Shown here one piece after another: positions 62,739 through 64,000 of a stretch of 64,000 nt of DNA; the stretch's first letter is position 1; every line of letters begins with the position of its first letter. The DNA comes from Corynebacterium amycolatum (GTDB lineage: Bacteria; Actinomycetota; Actinomycetes; Mycobacteriales; Mycobacteriaceae): the NCBI RefSeq assembly GCF_016889425.1, contig NZ_CP069513.1, forward strand, positions 992,001 through 1,056,000. The letters run 5' to 3'. Below the pieces are notes generated by a model. That model worked only from the letters and a program-made list of their open reading frames with translations, was not told the origin of the DNA and did not search any database. Made by a program: the position numbers and the translations under genes.

Positions 62739-64000
62739 ATGGGATCTACAACAACGCCACAAGTAAACAAGCAAGAAAAGAAGTCGGGCGGTTTTCTTAA
62801 GAACCTGCCGACCGACCCGTTGATCTTCACGACAGCGATAGGTTTCATTGTCCTCTTTGTGGCAGTGACCGTTGTGCTGGGGGACACAGCTCGGGGTGCC
62901 TACTCGGCCGCTTCCGAATGGGTTACATCTAACCTGGGCTGGCTGTTCATCGGTGGTGTTTCTGCGAGCTTTATCTTCCTCATCGGCTTGTTCGTGTCCC
63001 GCTACGGACGCATTCAGCTTGGCGATGACGACGAAGAGCCCGAATACAGCATCGCTGAGTGGTTCGGCATGCTCTTCGCCGGTGGTACTGGCTCCATGCT
63101 GATGTTCTGGGGTGTGGCTGAACCACTCAACCACGCCTACAACCCGCCGTTCGGTCAAGAGCCGATGACCCGCGAAGCTCAGAACACTGCGATGGCATTT
63201 ACCATCTACCACCTGGGTATTCACATGTGGGTCATCATGGCGCTTCCGGGGCTCGCACTGGGATACTTCATTTACAAGCGCCATCTGCCGCCACGCGTCT
63301 CCTCGATTTTCGCGCCGCTGCTCGGTGCCCGCATCTACTCATGGCCGGGCAAGCTTATCGACGCCGTTGCCATCATCGGTACGGTCGTCGGTATCGCGGT
63401 ATCGGTTGGCATGGGTGCGCTGCAGATTAACTCCGGTGCTGCTCGTGTAATCGGTACCCCGGAAAACTCGATGGTGCAGCTCATTCTGATTGCCATCATT
63501 ATTGTGATTGCCTCGATCTCTGTGGCACGTGGTTTGGACAAGGGCATCAAGTTGCTGTCCAATGCCAATATTTGGGCCGCCATGGGGTTGATGGTCTTCG
63601 TGCTGCTGATGGGCCCGACTTTGACGTTGCTGCGCCAGACTGTCGACACGACAGGTGTCTACTTGGATGCGTTGCCACGCGTCATGTTCTGGACTGACTC
63701 CTACGACGTCAACCCGAATTGGAAGCAGGGTGCCTGGACGGTCTTCTACTGGGCCTGGACAATCTGCTGGTCGCCATTTGTGGGCATGTTCGTCGCCCGT
63801 ATTTCTCGTGGCCGTACAGTACGTCAGTTCATCGCCGGTGTGATTGCACTGCCGACAATCGTGTCAATTATGTGGTTCTCCATCTTCGGGCGTGCAGGCT
63901 TTGAATTGGAAAATGAGAATCCGGGTATTCTGACCAAACCAGTTGTCGAAGGCGGAGATCCCTCGCCGGCACTCTTTATCCTCCTGGAGCAGTACCCGCT
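62739..64000 (+). CDS. BCCT-family betaine/choline/carnitine transporter, 3' end outside window
   Basis: At least 420 residues, runs off the right edge. BCCT motifs: GTGSMLMFWGVAEPLNHAY (the GxGxG-like substrate region with the GVAEPL signature), AFTIYHLGIHMW, and the Trp-rich helix FYWAWTICWSPFVGMFVARIS. Likely sodium- or proton-coupled compatible-solute or choline import; C. glutamicum BetP, EctP, LcoP and BetT belong here. ATG 62739 with GAAAGG about 13 bases upstream. Divergent from phoD. Confidence 0.9.
   Translation, partial: MGSTTTPQVNKQEKKSGGFLKNLPTDPLIFTTAIGFIVLFVAVTVVLGDTARGAYSAASEWVTSNLGWLFIGGVSASFIFLIGLFVSRYGRIQLGDDDEEPEYSIAEWFGMLFAGGTGSMLMFWGVAEPLNHAYNPPFGQEPMTREAQNTAMAFTIYHLGIHMWVIMALPGLALGYFIYKRHLPPRVSSIFAPLLGARIYSWPGKLIDAVAIIGTVVGIAVSVGMGALQINSGAARVIGTPENSMVQLILIAIIIVIASISVARGLDKGIKLLSNANIWAAMGLMVFVLLMGPTLTLLRQTVDTTGVYLDALPRVMFWTDSYDVNPNWKQGAWTVFYWAWTICWSPFVGMFVARISRGRTVRQFIAGVIALPTIVSIMWFSIFGRAGFELENENPGILTKPVVEGGDPSPALFILLEQYP

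Overview
The window looks like chromosomal DNA of a high-GC actinobacterium, most likely a Corynebacterium. The reasons are gene content and order: radA, an LpqE-type lipoprotein and carD in the order known from mycobacteria, cysS followed by rlmB, a ThrE exporter, a corynebacterial DUF5129-type protein, ktrBA, a thiamine cluster thiE/thiO-thiS-thiG-thiF, and CRP/GlxR-like boxes. Species is not determinable here. The left edge cuts a phosphoesterase gene and the right edge cuts a BCCT transporter gene.

Region by region. 1-8.2 kb: two paralogous secreted-type metallophosphoesterases flank a pair of acyl-CoA dehydrogenases (FadE24/FadE23-like), followed by a cell-surface protein and an acyl-CoA synthetase. 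8.4-19.0 kb: an accessory block. It has a divergent lipoprotein/membrane-protein pair, then a tightly packed run of two membrane proteins, a GrpE-like protein, a short Hsp70, a membrane protein with a small extracellular domain, a membrane Ser/Thr kinase and an FHA-like protein, and then a DUF4236 protein and a secreted protein. A 14-nt inverted repeat occurs once at the left divergent promoter and twice in tandem at the right end. 19.3-26.3 kb: clpC, then a second accessory patch (membrane protein, PH-like protein, DUF1266 protein), a decayed copy of the clpC 3' end, a second DUF4236 gene and a secretory lipase. 26.4-34.5 kb: conserved core (mutY, beta-carbonic anhydrase, membrane protein, radA, lpqE, carD, cysS, rlmB); ispD/ispF are not between carD and cysS. 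35.0-42.5 kb: zinc/manganese-type ABC transporter, LacI regulator, flavin reductase, META-like lipoprotein, a histone-H1-like protein and thrE.

42.8-51.3 kb: tRNA-Thr(TGT), DUF5129-type protein, a low-molecular-weight phosphatase-fold protein that has lost its catalytic Cys and Arg, a hotdog thioesterase-like protein with an odd C-terminal domain, two alpha/beta hydrolases, a HIT protein, purD and an aminotransferase. 51.3-64 kb: a long leader and a strongly expressed-looking 51-residue protein, a stand-alone trpB preceded by a classical attenuator with a WWW leader peptide, ktrBA, divergent thiE, a TPP riboswitch in front of thiO-thiS-thiG-thiF, Tat-exported PhoD, and a BCCT transporter.

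The most unusual items are: the Hsp70/GrpE-like/kinase/FHA membrane cluster with its repeated operator-like site; the clpC 3'-end remnant 2.6 kb downstream of clpC; the trp attenuator controlling an orphan trpB; and the reading frame of the second hydrolase, which continues upstream with no canonical start codon. All functional statements rest on reading motifs by eye; no database search was run.
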